From positions 1 through 33,209 of the forward strand of contig NZ_FNZF01000010.1 of the NCBI RefSeq assembly GCF_900109165.1: a stretch of DNA of 33,209 nt, in the 5' to 3' direction. The notes below the pieces were generated by a model, which worked only from the letters and a program-made list of their open reading frames with translations, did not search any database and had not been told where the DNA came from. Position numbers and translations under genes: made by a program. Source of the DNA: Bhargavaea ginsengi. Lineage in GTDB: Bacteria > Bacillota > Bacilli > Bacillales_A > Planococcaceae. Positions 16,111 through 26,016 of the stretch are shown one piece after another. Within the stretch, counting starts at the first letter, position 1, and each line of letters opens with the position of its first letter.

Positions 16111-17272
16111 TTACAGCTTTCTTAGCGAAGATAAATAAACCTCTTGTGCCGCTTTCACTCCAGCCCCAGGTTCAAATGGATATGAAAGATCTTGTAAGCC
16201 GGCTTCAATCAGAGAGACGGCTTCGAGGATATCACTTGGGAAACAATAGCCCATATGCCCAAACCTGAAGATTTTCCCTTGAAGAGGGCCAAGACCTCCG
16301 GCAAAATCGAGGTGATACTTTTTCTTTAAATGCCCTAAATAGCTTCCGAGATCGAGACCCTCAGGAGTACGTATTGCCGTGATTGTCGGTGATGCATATT
16401 CATCAGCTGTCAACAAATCGATTGACAGTGCGTTCATAGATTTTCGAACCATATTTTTCATCACTTCATGCCGCTCAACGGTTTTCGAAAATCCGCCTTC
16501 TTCCTCAATCAGATCGCATACTGCTGAAAGCCCCATAATAAGAGAGACTGCAGGAGTATTCGGGGTCATCCCTTTTTCATGCCATTCCCGGTAACTTAAA
16601 AGACTTAAATAGTACGCCGAAGAATCATTGGACTCGATCACTTTCCAGGCTTTGTCGCTGACTGAAAGAAGAGCAAGCCCTGGCGGAAGCATCATCGCTT
16701 TTTGTGAACCTGTCACTAAGATATCGATGCCCCATTCGTCCATTTCAGCAGGAGCTCCCCCGATTGCGCTTACCCCATCGACGATGTAGAGAGCATCCGA
16801 ATGTTCGCGTACTGCTTCTCCTAACTGCCCGACAGGATTTAAGACTCCTGTTGACGTCTCATTGTACGTAGCAAAGACTGCCTTAATATCGGCTAACGGT
16901 TTTAAAAAGTCAGCCAACTCTTCTTTCGTACAGGCTCCCCCCCCACTCTTTTTGAAGCTTATGTACGTTCAGTCCATGCTTTTCACAAATCGAAACGAAG
17001 TAGTCTCCAAAAGCGCCAACCGTGACGACAACCACTTCATCACCCGGAGAAGTAATATTGACCACAGCGGCTTCCATTGCTGCTGTCCCGCCTGAAGGCA
17101 GAAGCAGAATATCCTGCTTTGTTCCGAAAACCGGCTTTACGCGTTCTGTCGTTTCCCGGTAAAGCTTCACAAATTCCTCTGAACGGTGGCTGATCATGTT
17201 CTGTGCCATTGCCAGTTCTACTTTTTTAGGTATTGGTGTGGGTCCTGGATGTCTCAGTATGTTTGGATACAT
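16111..17272 (-). pseudogene. Class-V aminotransferase (alanine-glyoxylate/serine type), one-base frameshift
   Basis: PLP aminotransferase gene interrupted by +1 base. The 5' part (17272 to about 16945) encodes MYPNILRHPGPTPIPKKVEL through KLQKEWGG and carries the LLPSGGTAAMEAAV cofactor loop. The 3' part, in the next frame, encodes ACTKEELADFLKPLADIKAV onward, with the PLP lysine in VTGSQKAMMLPPG. The junction is a run of eight G (plus coordinates 16937-16944). Seven G would restore one 386-residue protein of normal family length with no gap. AAAGGAGAG precedes the ATG. The family moves amino groups between alanine or serine and glyoxylate or pyruvate. It may be inactivated, a slippage-rescued or phase-variable gene, or a sequencing error. 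Confidence 0.85.
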
Positions 17273-17433
17273 GTTTTTCTCTCCTTTTTAGAAAAGATTC
17301 ACTTTTCACTCCTTTAACCCTAGCATAACCTTAATCTAAAAAGTAAAAAACAGATGGAGTGCGACTTTTCAAGGTCAAATGATTGAAAAAGCGGCCCACC
17401 AGCAATGAAAATTACCTGGCCAGCCTCCCCGCC

Positions 17434-17474
17434 AAAAAAAGCTTCCCAAAAGTTTTATTTAACTAATGGGAAGC
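17434..17474 (-). terminator. Terminator of the catabolic operon
   Basis: GCTTCCCA (17441-17448) pairs with TGGGAAGC (17467-17474). On the minus strand TTTTTTT follows directly. It lies about 10 bases after the dehydrogenase stop and separates the operon from the aminotransferase gene. Confidence 0.85.
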
Positions 17475-17484
17475 CTTTATCGTT

Positions 17485-18573
17485 TTATTGAACCGTTTTT
17501 TTAGCCAGCTCTTTGATTTTCGAAACAATCGCGTTTCCCATGCTTTCGGTTCCCGCGTTTCCTCCCAGATCAGGTGTCCGTACTTCCCCTTCGGCTACAA
17601 CTTCTTCGATACCGTCCAGAATGAGTTTGCCAAGATCCGGATGCCCCAGGTGATCCATCATTAAACTGACGCTCCAAATCTGGGCGATCGGATTGGCAAT
17701 GCCTTTTCCTGCAATATCCGGAGCAGACCCATGAATGGCCTCAAACATCGATGGATAATTTTTCTCCGGGTTGATGTTTCCTGACGGGGCCAGACCCAGG
17801 CCGCCTACCATGGCCGCACCCAAATCAGTCAAAATATCACCGAACAGATTGCCGCCTACAACAACGTCGAACGTTTCAGGTTTTAAGATAAAGTAAGCAG
17901 CCAGTGCATCAATATGATAAAGTTCCGTATCAATGTGCGGGTAATCGGCTCCTACTTCTTTTACAATCTCATCCCAAAACGTCATCGTGTGATTGATCGC
18001 ATTGGATTTCGTTGCAACAGTGAGCCGTTGCTTCGAGCGTTGTTCTGCCAGTTGATAGGCATAATGAAGAATCCGCTCACTGCCGAACCTGGTAATGACA
18101 TTGTTCTGTACAGCCATTTCATGAGGAGTATTGCTGTGCATCCGTCCGCCCATGCTCGAGTATTCGCCTTCCGTGTTTTCACGGACAACAATAAAGTCCA
18201 GGTCCTCATGGTTTTTGTAACGCAAATGACTTTCCAGTCCGCGAAGCAATTTGATTGGACGCAGGTTGACATATTGCTGGAACTCCCGTCTGATTGGCAA
18301 GATCAGTTCCCATACAGAGATATGGTCCGGAACAGAAGGGTCTCCAACTGCTCCGAATAATATCACGTCATAGTCTTTCAGAATCTCCAGGCCATTTTCG
18401 GGCATCATTCTCCCGTGCTTCAAATAATACGCGCAGTTCCAATCGAACGTATCATATGTAAATCGAATTCCGCCATGGATTTCTTCAACGGTTTTCAGCA
18501 CTTTCAATGATTCCCGGATAACTTCCGGTCCTATTCCATCTCCAGGAATGACCGCAACAGAATAAGTCTTCAT
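17485..18573 (-). CDS. Tartrate / D-malate dehydrogenase-type beta-decarboxylating dehydrogenase
   Basis: A cytoplasmic NAD-dependent 3-hydroxyacid dehydrogenase of the isocitrate/isopropylmalate family, 362 residues. Seen: VAVIPGDGIGPEV at the N-terminus, WELILPIRREFQQYVNLRP, the substrate-binding VVRENTEGEYS, KSNAINHTMTFW with the catalytic lysine region, the metal-site GNLFGDILTDLGA, and EAIHGSAPDIAGKGIANP. The sequence is nearest to the TtuC/DmlA group (tartrate, D-malate) rather than LeuB. The ATG at 18573 has GGGGG 7 bases upstream; the frame continues upstream to 18684, but that part overlaps the preceding transporter gene. It lies 28 bases after that gene, so it is co-transcribed. The true substrate is unproven. 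Confidence 0.9.
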   Translation of the reverse strand: MKTYSVAVIPGDGIGPEVIRESLKVLKTVEEIHGGIRFTYDTFDWNCAYYLKHGRMMPENGLEILKDYDVILFGAVGDPSVPDHISVWELILPIRREFQQYVNLRPIKLLRGLESHLRYKNHEDLDFIVVRENTEGEYSSMGGRMHSNTPHEMAVQNNVITRFGSERILHYAYQLAEQRSKQRLTVATKSNAINHTMTFWDEIVKEVGADYPHIDTELYHIDALAAYFILKPETFDVVVGGNLFGDILTDLGAAMVGGLGLAPSGNINPEKNYPSMFEAIHGSAPDIAGKGIANPIAQIWSVSLMMDHLGHPDLGKLILDGIEEVVAEGEVRTPDLGGNAGTESMGNAIVSKIKELAKKTVQ

Positions 18574-18601
18574 TTTTTTACCCCCTGCTTGCGTTTTGTT
18601 A

Positions 18602-19579
18602 TTAACTTTTTGAGTCGATAAGCTGTTCGGCAGTGGCTTGTTCTTGATCGTTTTCAGGTTTTTTCTTTCCCCATCTGGAGGCAAGAACAGTTCCGGTAAT
18701 CAGCTGCCACGCTGATGCAAATGCACTCGGCAGTGCCACCAAGGGTGTAAAGTGTGCGGAAGCCAAAGCAACGCCAAGCCCGGAGTTTTGCATCCCTGTC
18801 TCAATTGACACTGCACGCTGGTCCTGAATAGGCAATTTAAATAACTTCGCTGCATAATAGCCCAGGAACAAGCCGAATCCATTGTGAAGCAGTGCAGAGA
18901 CAAAGACCAGAATTCCAGCAGTGGCAATGTTGTCCCTATTTCCGGCCACTACTCCCATCACTATAATCGTAATCGCTACGATTGATATTAACGGCAATAA
19001 CGATACACCTTTTTCGGTTGCACGAGGCAAGTATCTGTTTACCAATAGCCCAAGCAAAATCGGAATGATGATCACCTGGAAGATCGACATAAACATCGAC
19101 ACCGGATCAATCGGCATCCATTCACCGGCAAAAATAAGCAGAAGCAATGGGGTCATGACTGGTGCGAGCAAGGTGGAGACACTTGTCATCGTGATCGAAA
19201 GCGGCACATTCCCTTTTGCGAGGAAGACCATGACATTCGATGCAGTACCACCGGGAACACTCCCCAATAACACCAAGCCTGCGGCTATTTCTTCCGGCAG
19301 ATTTAATAGATAAGCAATCAGGAATGCGGTGGTCGGCATAATGATAAACTGTGCCCCTAATCCAATTAAGACCGGGACTGGCCTGGTGAGGACAAGTTTA
19401 AAATCAGCTGCCTTAAGAGTCAGTCCCATCCCAAACATTACGACGCCAAGCAAAATCGTGACGTATGCCCCGAACCCTATAAAAGTTTCTGGCATCATAA
19501 AAGCAACAACTGAAAAAACAACAATGATCAATGCAAAGTATTTTCCGGCCCAACTGCTGATTCTACCTAATATCTCCAT
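18602..19579 (-). CDS. Bile acid:sodium symporter (BASS) family transporter
   Basis: A 325-residue membrane protein with about ten helices. The family motifs LLGSVPGGTASNVMVFLAKG and SIETGMQNSGLGVALA, which form the two sodium-binding crossover regions, are intact. BASS proteins import organic anions with Na+, such as bile acids, pyruvate or 2-oxoacids. In this operon it most likely imports the carboxylate that the neighbouring dehydrogenases act on. GGAGG lies 6 bases before the ATG. It is 21 bases after the ALDH gene. The C-terminus is a charged cytoplasmic tail. Confidence 0.9.
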   Translation of the reverse strand: MEILGRISSWAGKYFALIIVVFSVVAFMMPETFIGFGAYVTILLGVVMFGMGLTLKAADFKLVLTRPVPVLIGLGAQFIIMPTTAFLIAYLLNLPEEIAAGLVLLGSVPGGTASNVMVFLAKGNVPLSITMTSVSTLLAPVMTPLLLLIFAGEWMPIDPVSMFMSIFQVIIIPILLGLLVNRYLPRATEKGVSLLPLISIVAITIIVMGVVAGNRDNIATAGILVFVSALLHNGFGLFLGYYAAKLFKLPIQDQRAVSIETGMQNSGLGVALASAHFTPLVALPSAFASAWQLITGTVLASRWGKKKPENDQEQATAEQLIDSKS

Positions 19580-19600
19580 TCAGATCCTCCGTTGCCGAAC

Positions 19601-21043
19601 TTATAGCTGGATTTTGGTTGCGATATTTTTAATTTGAACATAATTCTGGACTGCCAGATGACTTTTCTCCCTGCCGATTCCGCTTTTCTTGTAGCCGCCA
19701 AATGGCATCTGCACGCCTCCTGCAGCTCCGTAACTGTTGATGAATACTTGCCCGCTCTTGATCCGCGAGCCCACATAATTCGCAACATCAATATCCTTTG
19801 TCCATACGCCGGCGACCAACCCATACTCTGTTGCATTGGCCAGTTCAATTGCTTCATGAATATCACGGAAACGGACGACGCTCAGGACCGGCCCAAAGAT
19901 TTCTTCCTGGACGAAGAAAGCATCGTGATCGGCAGTCTCCACAATGGTCGGCTGGATGTAGTATCCATTCTCGTACCCTTCTACCTGTGCCGCTTCCCCG
20001 CCAATGAGAACATTCGCTTCTTTCTTTACCTGTTCCAGAATCGAAGAGATCCGTTCAAATTGCTTTTTATTGATAATCGGACCAACATCCGCTCCGTTTT
20101 CTGGCGGTCCTACAGTCAGTTTCTTGAATGCATCCTGAAGCAGGCCCAGTAATTCATCGGCAATGCTCTCCTCTACCAACAATCGGGATCCCGCGGAACA
20201 GGTCTGTCCGGCATTTTGGACAATGGAATTGACAATCGCCGGGACTGCCCGCTTCAGGTCAGCATCCTTGAATACGACGTTCGGCGACTTTCCGCCCAGC
20301 TCCAATGTAACCGGCACGACATTTTCTGCCGCTGACTTCATCACAGAGATTCCTGTCGGTACCGAACCGGTAAACGTAATCTGATTGACTCCTGGGTGCG
20401 AACTTAGTGCGGCACCAATCTCATGACCGTATCCTGTCACATGCTGGAAGACACCTCTCGGCAGTTTTTCGTGGAACCACTCTGCCAAGAAGTGGGTCGT
20501 GAGCGGCGTATCTTCCGAGCTCTTTACGATGACCACATTACCGGTCGCAATCGCTGCCGCCACACTCCGGGAAGTAATCTGTATCGGATAATTCCACGGA
20601 ACAATGTGCAGGGTTACACCGATCGGTTCAATCACTGTCATGTTAAGGAGGTCTTCCTCAATCGGAATCGTATCGCCGAACACCTTGTCCGCTATGCCTC
20701 CATAAAATTCGAAGTAACGTGCTGCGGCCTCTATATCCGCTTCCGCCTGCTTGATCGGCTTTCCTGTATCTTCGGATTCCAGTGCTGCCAATTCTTGTGC
20801 ATGTTCCCTGATGTGTCTTGCTGTTTCTGTCAGGAATTGACCTCGAACGTAAGGCTTGAAGGCCTTCCACTCCTGGCTTTCCAATGCATTTTTTGCAGCG
20901 GTCACCGCCATATCCGCATGTGACTGATCTCCTCTTACAATTTGGGCTGATACCTCTCCTGCTGCAGGGTTGATAATATCGATCCAATTGTCAGCCTCAT
21001 TGCCTGTCCATTCTCCATTAATCAACATCTTGATTTTCTTCAT
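19601..21043 (-). CDS. Aldehyde dehydrogenase (NAD(P)+), ALDH superfamily
   Basis: A 480-residue cytosolic enzyme oxidising an aldehyde to the acid. Visible are IVPWNYPIQ (cofactor-binding strand), VTLELGGKSPNVVF with the general-base glutamate, NAGQTCSAGSR with the catalytic cysteine near residue 285, and EEIFGPVLSVVRF near the C-terminus. It resembles betaine-aldehyde and related dehydrogenases, but the substrate is not fixed by sequence. AAGGAG is about 7 bases before the ATG. It follows the SDR gene after 12 bases, so alcohol to aldehyde to acid is a plausible two-step route. Confidence 0.93.
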   Translation of the reverse strand: MKKIKMLINGEWTGNEADNWIDIINPAAGEVSAQIVRGDQSHADMAVTAAKNALESQEWKAFKPYVRGQFLTETARHIREHAQELAALESEDTGKPIKQAEADIEAAARYFEFYGGIADKVFGDTIPIEEDLLNMTVIEPIGVTLHIVPWNYPIQITSRSVAAAIATGNVVIVKSSEDTPLTTHFLAEWFHEKLPRGVFQHVTGYGHEIGAALSSHPGVNQITFTGSVPTGISVMKSAAENVVPVTLELGGKSPNVVFKDADLKRAVPAIVNSIVQNAGQTCSAGSRLLVEESIADELLGLLQDAFKKLTVGPPENGADVGPIINKKQFERISSILEQVKKEANVLIGGEAAQVEGYENGYYIQPTIVETADHDAFFVQEEIFGPVLSVVRFRDIHEAIELANATEYGLVAGVWTKDIDVANYVGSRIKSGQVFINSYGAAGGVQMPFGGYKKSGIGREKSHLAVQNYVQIKNIATKIQL

Positions 21044-21055
21044 ATTTATCGCTCC

Positions 21056-21805
21056 TTAAATGCTTCTTCCGCCGTCCACATGAATAACGGAGCCTGTAAT
21101 CATCTGGGCACCATCTGTTAACAAATGCGTGACCGTAGGGCTGATATCACTTGGCTCGATCAATCTGCCGAGTGGAACACTCTTCGCGAAAACATCTTTA
21201 TTCATTTCGATTTTTTCATTTTCCTGTGCCGAGAACTTACCCAGCATGGTCGTATCCGCCGGACCGGGGTGGACGACGTTCGCCCTGATATTAAATGGAG
21301 CTGTTTCAAGAGCGAGTGCTTTCGTAAATGCTTCGACCGCACCTTTGGACGCTACATAACTTTGCAGCCCCGGGCGTGGCCTTGTCACGGAAACAGACCC
21401 TACATTGACAATCGAACCGTGATTTTTTTCCTTCATGTATCTGACAGCCTCTCTGCTCGTCAGAAAAACAGCTGTAGCATTGATATCCATGAGCTTATGC
21501 CACTCGGAGACTTCAACGCTTGTAATGGATTTGGCTGCCTGCGCAATTCCGGCAATATTCACCAGACCATCCAGACGCTCAAATTCTCCATAGATCTCTT
21601 TAAATACATTGACGATACTCGCTTCATCCAATAGGTCGATGTTTTTCGTTCGGAGATTTTCATCTTCTATTGAAGATAAAGCTTCAGTGTTGATATCCAA
21701 TCCCACGACAGTGGCACCATTTCTGAGCAAATCCTTAACCACCTGCTGTCCCATTCCTCCGCCCGCTCCGGTAACTGCAATCACTTTTGAGGTAAGTTGA
21801 CTCAA
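21056..21805 (-). CDS. Short-chain dehydrogenase (alcohol/hydroxyacid type)
   Basis: First gene of the operon, 249 residues. TGAGGGMG binds the cofactor. D-x-N after the second strand (VVGLDINTEAL) suggests NAD rather than NADP. The NNAG motif is NIAG here. NVGSVS and YVASKGAVEAF hold the catalytic Ser, Tyr and Lys, and GSVIHVDGGRSI is the usual tail. The TTG at 21805 is chosen because GGGAGGG lies about 8 bases upstream and the protein then begins LSQLTSKVIAVTGAG; the frame upstream of it (to 21874) is hydrophobic nonsense. The reaction is probably oxidation of an alcohol or hydroxy group. Confidence 0.9.
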   Translation of the reverse strand: MSQLTSKVIAVTGAGGGMGQQVVKDLLRNGATVVGLDINTEALSSIEDENLRTKNIDLLDEASIVNVFKEIYGEFERLDGLVNIAGIAQAAKSITSVEVSEWHKLMDINATAVFLTSREAVRYMKEKNHGSIVNVGSVSVTRPRPGLQSYVASKGAVEAFTKALALETAPFNIRANVVHPGPADTTMLGKFSAQENEKIEMNKDVFAKSVPLGRLIEPSDISPTVTHLLTDGAQMITGSVIHVDGGRSI

Positions 21806-21872
21806 ATTAATACCCTCCCATAATAAAAGAACAAAGATTTTGACAATAAAATATAAAATAAAGTAGTACATC

Positions 21873-21887
21873 ATACATAGTATGTAT
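21873..21887. promoter_or_regulatory. 15-bp palindromic operator, GntR-type
   Basis: ATACATAGTATGTAT is a perfect 7-1-7 inverted repeat in the 199-base divergent gap between the catabolic operon and the gntR gene. It is 68 bases upstream of the SDR start, within the likely operon promoter. The size suits a FadR-subfamily dimer. The regulator encoded next door is the obvious candidate. Confidence 0.65.
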
Positions 21888-22004
21888 TAAGCTGAATCGT
21901 AACATCTTGCTAAAACTTTGTAAATATTAAATCATTCAACTAGTCAAAATAAATAGTGCTATCGTCTATACTTGAATGGAACTACTTAATTGGGGGACTT
22001 TCTG

Positions 22005-22715
22005 ATGCAATTTGAGAAATTAAGATCATCGAGAAAAAAATCAGCAGAAATTGTTGCCATGATCAAAGATAAACTGTTGGACGGCACTTTAAAGAATGGG
22101 GATAAGCTGCCTACAGAAACCGAATTGGTTGAGCAGCTGGGGGTCAGCAGAACACCGGTACGTGAAGCGATTAAAATTCTGGAATCCATCGGAGTGATCC
22201 AGATCAGGCGCGGAGAGGGCATGTTTATCACCAACAACCCTTCTCATTTTTCGTTGAACCCGCTGATTTTCAGTTTAATCATGCATAGCAACCGAACGGA
22301 AAAACTAATTGAATTCAGGCAGCATTTTGAAATCCTGTTGATCAATATGATCCGAACAAACGGGTCAGCCGAAAAAATAAAAAAGATTGAAGAAGTCTAC
22401 CAAGGTCAGGTCTGGCGCATGAAACCGGATTTAAGCTCAGAGGAGCTTGCCGACATCGACTTGGAGTTCCATTATGCCGTGCTTGAAGCAACGGAAAATG
22501 ATTTCGTTATTGAAATCGGGAAAACCATCTATGAATTATATAAGCCCAAAATGATCCAATCCAAACAAGCCGATGCGATTAAGTGGACGCTTCAGACGCA
22601 TCGTGCCTACCTTGATCTCCTCCTTCGAAAAGACGCAGTCGTCAATGAAGAGCAGATCAACAAGATGATTTTCAATAACCGGACGTGGCTGGAAGAATTA
22701 AAAGGAAATGATTAA
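22005..22715 (+). CDS. GntR-family (FadR subfamily) transcriptional regulator
   Basis: A 236-residue regulator. The N-terminal winged helix-turn-helix includes GDKLPTETELVEQLGVSRTPVREAI, a textbook GntR recognition segment. The C-terminal all-helical FCD domain (from about residue 85) carries DIDLEFHYAVLEATEN and TLQTHRAYLDLLL, with histidines that bind metal or carboxylate ligands in this subfamily. The ATG at 22005 has GGGGG 8 bases upstream, so the in-frame TTG at 21990 is not needed. It is divergent from the SDR-ALDH-BASS-dehydrogenase operon and very likely its repressor, with a pathway metabolite as inducer. Confidence 0.92.
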   Translation: MQFEKLRSSRKKSAEIVAMIKDKLLDGTLKNGDKLPTETELVEQLGVSRTPVREAIKILESIGVIQIRRGEGMFITNNPSHFSLNPLIFSLIMHSNRTEKLIEFRQHFEILLINMIRTNGSAEKIKKIEEVYQGQVWRMKPDLSSEELADIDLEFHYAVLEATENDFVIEIGKTIYELYKPKMIQSKQADAIKWTLQTHRAYLDLLLRKDAVVNEEQINKMIFNNRTWLEELKGND

Positions 22716-22735
22716 CCCCTATTATCAATGAAAAA

Positions 22736-22770
22736 AAGGCCTCTCATCAAAAACTGATGAGAGACCTTTT
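22736..22770. terminator. Bidirectional terminator
   Basis: AGGCCTCTCATCA and TGATGAGAGACCT form a 13-bp stem with one mismatch. TTTTCTAAT follows on the plus strand and TTTTTTTCATT on the minus strand. It serves gntR and groEL. Confidence 0.9.
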
Positions 22771-22784
22771 CTAATAGAGCGAGC

Positions 22785-24446
<1,662 letters not shown>

Positions 24447-24475
24447 TTATTAAAGAGTGTCATCAAGCCCGGCAA

Positions 24476-24760
24476 TCAGCCGAGGATGGCCAGTACGTCG
24501 TTTTCACGGAGAATCAGGTATTCTTCCCCGCCATATTTCACTTCAGTGCCGGCATATTTTGAGAAGATGATCCGGTCGCCTTCTTTTACTTCGAGTTCGA
24601 CTTTCGTACCGTTATCGAGATAACGGCCGGTGCCGACTGCGATGACTTTGCCTTCCTGAGGCTTTTCTTTCGCGGAGTCCGGAAGTACAATTCCGCTCGA
24701 AGTCGTTTCTTCAGCTTCGATCAATTCGATGATGATTCGATCGCCCAGTGGTTTCAACAC
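24476..24760 (-). CDS. groES: Co-chaperonin GroES (10 kDa)
   Basis: The cap subunit of the chaperonin, 94 residues. It begins at GTG with [13 protein letters not shown], continues with the mobile loop [19 protein letters not shown], and ends [15 protein letters not shown] lies 8 bases before the GTG at 24760. The open frame reaches back to 24778, but a start there would place the initiator within or before that site and add residues not found in GroES. It is the first gene of the groES-groEL operon. Confidence 0.98.
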   Translation of the reverse strand: MLKPLGDRIIIELIEAEETTSSGIVLPDSAKEKPQEGKVIAVGTGRYLDNGTKVELEVKEGDRIIFSKYAGTEVKYGGEEYLILRENDVLAILG

Positions 24761-24802
24761 GTGAAACACCCTCCTCAATCTGATGTCGTTATTTGTCGTT
24801 TG

Positions 24803-24829
24803 TTAGCACTCATCGTTAGGGAGTGCTAA
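24803..24829 (-). promoter_or_regulatory. CIRCE operator (HrcA)
   Basis: TTAGCACTC, nine bases, GAGTGCTAA: a perfect match to the HrcA operator. It lies just downstream of the groES promoter, so HrcA represses the operon and heat relieves it. Confidence 0.98.
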
Positions 24830-24839
24830 CACAGTTATT

Positions 24840-24868
24840 ATCATAATGAATCCCCTTCCATTTTGCAA
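24840..24868 (-). promoter_or_regulatory. Promoter of groES-groEL
   Basis: On the minus strand TTGCAA (-35) and TATGAT (-10) have a 17-base spacer, ending 10 bases before the CIRCE element. The inverted repeat AAGCGGAAA / TTTCCGCTT (24867-24893) overlaps the upstream edge; its role is unclear. Confidence 0.83.
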
Positions 24869-24960
24869 GCGGAAAGCCGAAAAGTTTCCGCTTTGAACTT
24901 TGGCTTCATTCCCTCTACAATCGAGGGAGAAGGCTTACGCTTCAGGAAAGGAATCTTCAT

Positions 24961-25686
24961 GTGAAAAAATCAAACACTTCCCTCTGGATTTTCATCATCT
25001 ATATCATTGCCCAACTGTCCGCAATCGTCGGATTGCCAATCGTGATGCCGTTCGTATCAGACGGCCGGACCCCTCAGGAGGCCTATCTGGCCGCTTCCGG
25101 CTGGTGGATGTTCATTGCATTCGGCATCACCACCTTTGCGGCACTGTATCTCTCAAGTAAGGACAAGCAGTATTTCAAGACACCGAAAGGCAAACGCTCC
25201 CCCGTCTTGGCAGCCATCGTCCTCGGCATCGCAGGATTCTTCATGGTGCTGTTCGGCCAGGGGGCTGCCGGTTATATTGAGCAGCAGCTGGGCATCGAAC
25301 CGGGGTCTGATAATACGGCGGCGCTCGTATCCGTGGCCGATATGGCGCCGGTCGCCATCATCGCGGTCGTGCTGTTCGCACCGATCCTGGAAGAGTTCAT
25401 CTTCCGCCGGATCATCTTCGGCGGGCTTGTCGATCGGACGAACTTCTTTGTCGCCGCGGCGGTCAGCTCACTCGTGTTTGCGGCCGTGCATATGGACTTC
25501 ACCCATATCCTGCTGTATGCAGCATCCGGCTTTATCTTCGCGTTCCTCTACCATGTGACAAAGCGGCTGATCACATCGATCATCGCGCATATGCTCCTGA
25601 ACGGTTTTGTCATGGCCGTCCAGCTGAATATGGATAAGATCCAGGAGTTCATCGATCAGATGGAACGCATTTCGAATATGCAATAA
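24961..25686 (+). CDS. CPBP-family intramembrane glutamic/metalloprotease (YdiL-like)
   Basis: A 241-residue membrane protein with about six to seven helices. The CPBP (CAAX protease and bacteriocin-processing) motifs are intact: EEFIFRR in motif 1, FAAVHMD in motif 2 and the late HMLLNG. The position next to groES, divergent, equals that of B. subtilis ydiL. The family cleaves within the membrane or matures peptides; a substrate is not known here. GTG at 24961 follows GGAAAGGA by 8 bases. Confidence 0.87.
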   Translation: MKKSNTSLWIFIIYIIAQLSAIVGLPIVMPFVSDGRTPQEAYLAASGWWMFIAFGITTFAALYLSSKDKQYFKTPKGKRSPVLAAIVLGIAGFFMVLFGQGAAGYIEQQLGIEPGSDNTAALVSVADMAPVAIIAVVLFAPILEEFIFRRIIFGGLVDRTNFFVAAAVSSLVFAAVHMDFTHILLYAASGFIFAFLYHVTKRLITSIIAHMLLNGFVMAVQLNMDKIQEFIDQMERISNMQ

Positions 25687-25693
25687 TCATTAA

Positions 25694-25875
25694 GGGGTTG
25701 TCCAATAAGTCATTAATAAAAACAGCAAACGGCACGGACTCTGGTCGCTTACCACGGGCCGGCGCCGAGCCCCGCGTGAAGCGGGTCTCGACAGCCCGGC
25801 TTTTCCCGCAGGTGTCTCCCGGCGTCCGTGCCGTTTGCTATCTCATGTGCTGAATCCGACTTTTCGGACAGCCCC
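25694..25875. repeat. 182-bp MITE-like long inverted-repeat element
   Basis: Outer ends GGGGTTGTCC (25694-25703) and GGACAGCCCC (25866-25875) are inverted with one mismatch. Inside them AGCAAACGGCACGGAC (25724-25739) and GTCCGTGCCGTTTGCT (25824-25839) are a perfect 16-bp inverted repeat. The centre is GC-rich with a nested CGAGcCCCGC / GCGGGtCTCG hairpin. It contains no gene. The tips resemble the GGGxTGTCC-type ends I associate with IS1182-like transposons, so a non-autonomous MITE is likely, but no target duplication is clear. The rest of this 310-base gap (25876-25980) holds nothing I recognise. Confidence 0.7.
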
Positions 25876-25975
25876 GCTTGTTATGCGGAAGATTCGGACA
25901 GGGGCTGAATGCCAGCAATTTTCCGCTATTTCTTCCGGTCATATTCCCAATCGAAATCCCCCTAAGCTTTCCAAA

Positions 25976-26016
25976 ACAAAAAAACGCCTCATGCGGTCAA
26001 TCCGCATTGAGGCGTT
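25976..26016 (-). terminator. Terminator of rex-tatA-tatC, overlapping tatC end
   Basis: AACGCCTCATGCGG (25983-25996) pairs with CCGCATTGAGGCGTT (26002-26016) with a five-base loop that holds the tatC stop codon. A T-run follows on the minus strand. Confidence 0.9.

Noticed and set aside
25694-25875. Riboswitch or structured regulatory RNA for tatC or the CPBP gene.
   Set aside because: It lies downstream of the CPBP gene and downstream of tatC, and the nested terminal repeats look like a mobile element, not an aptamer.
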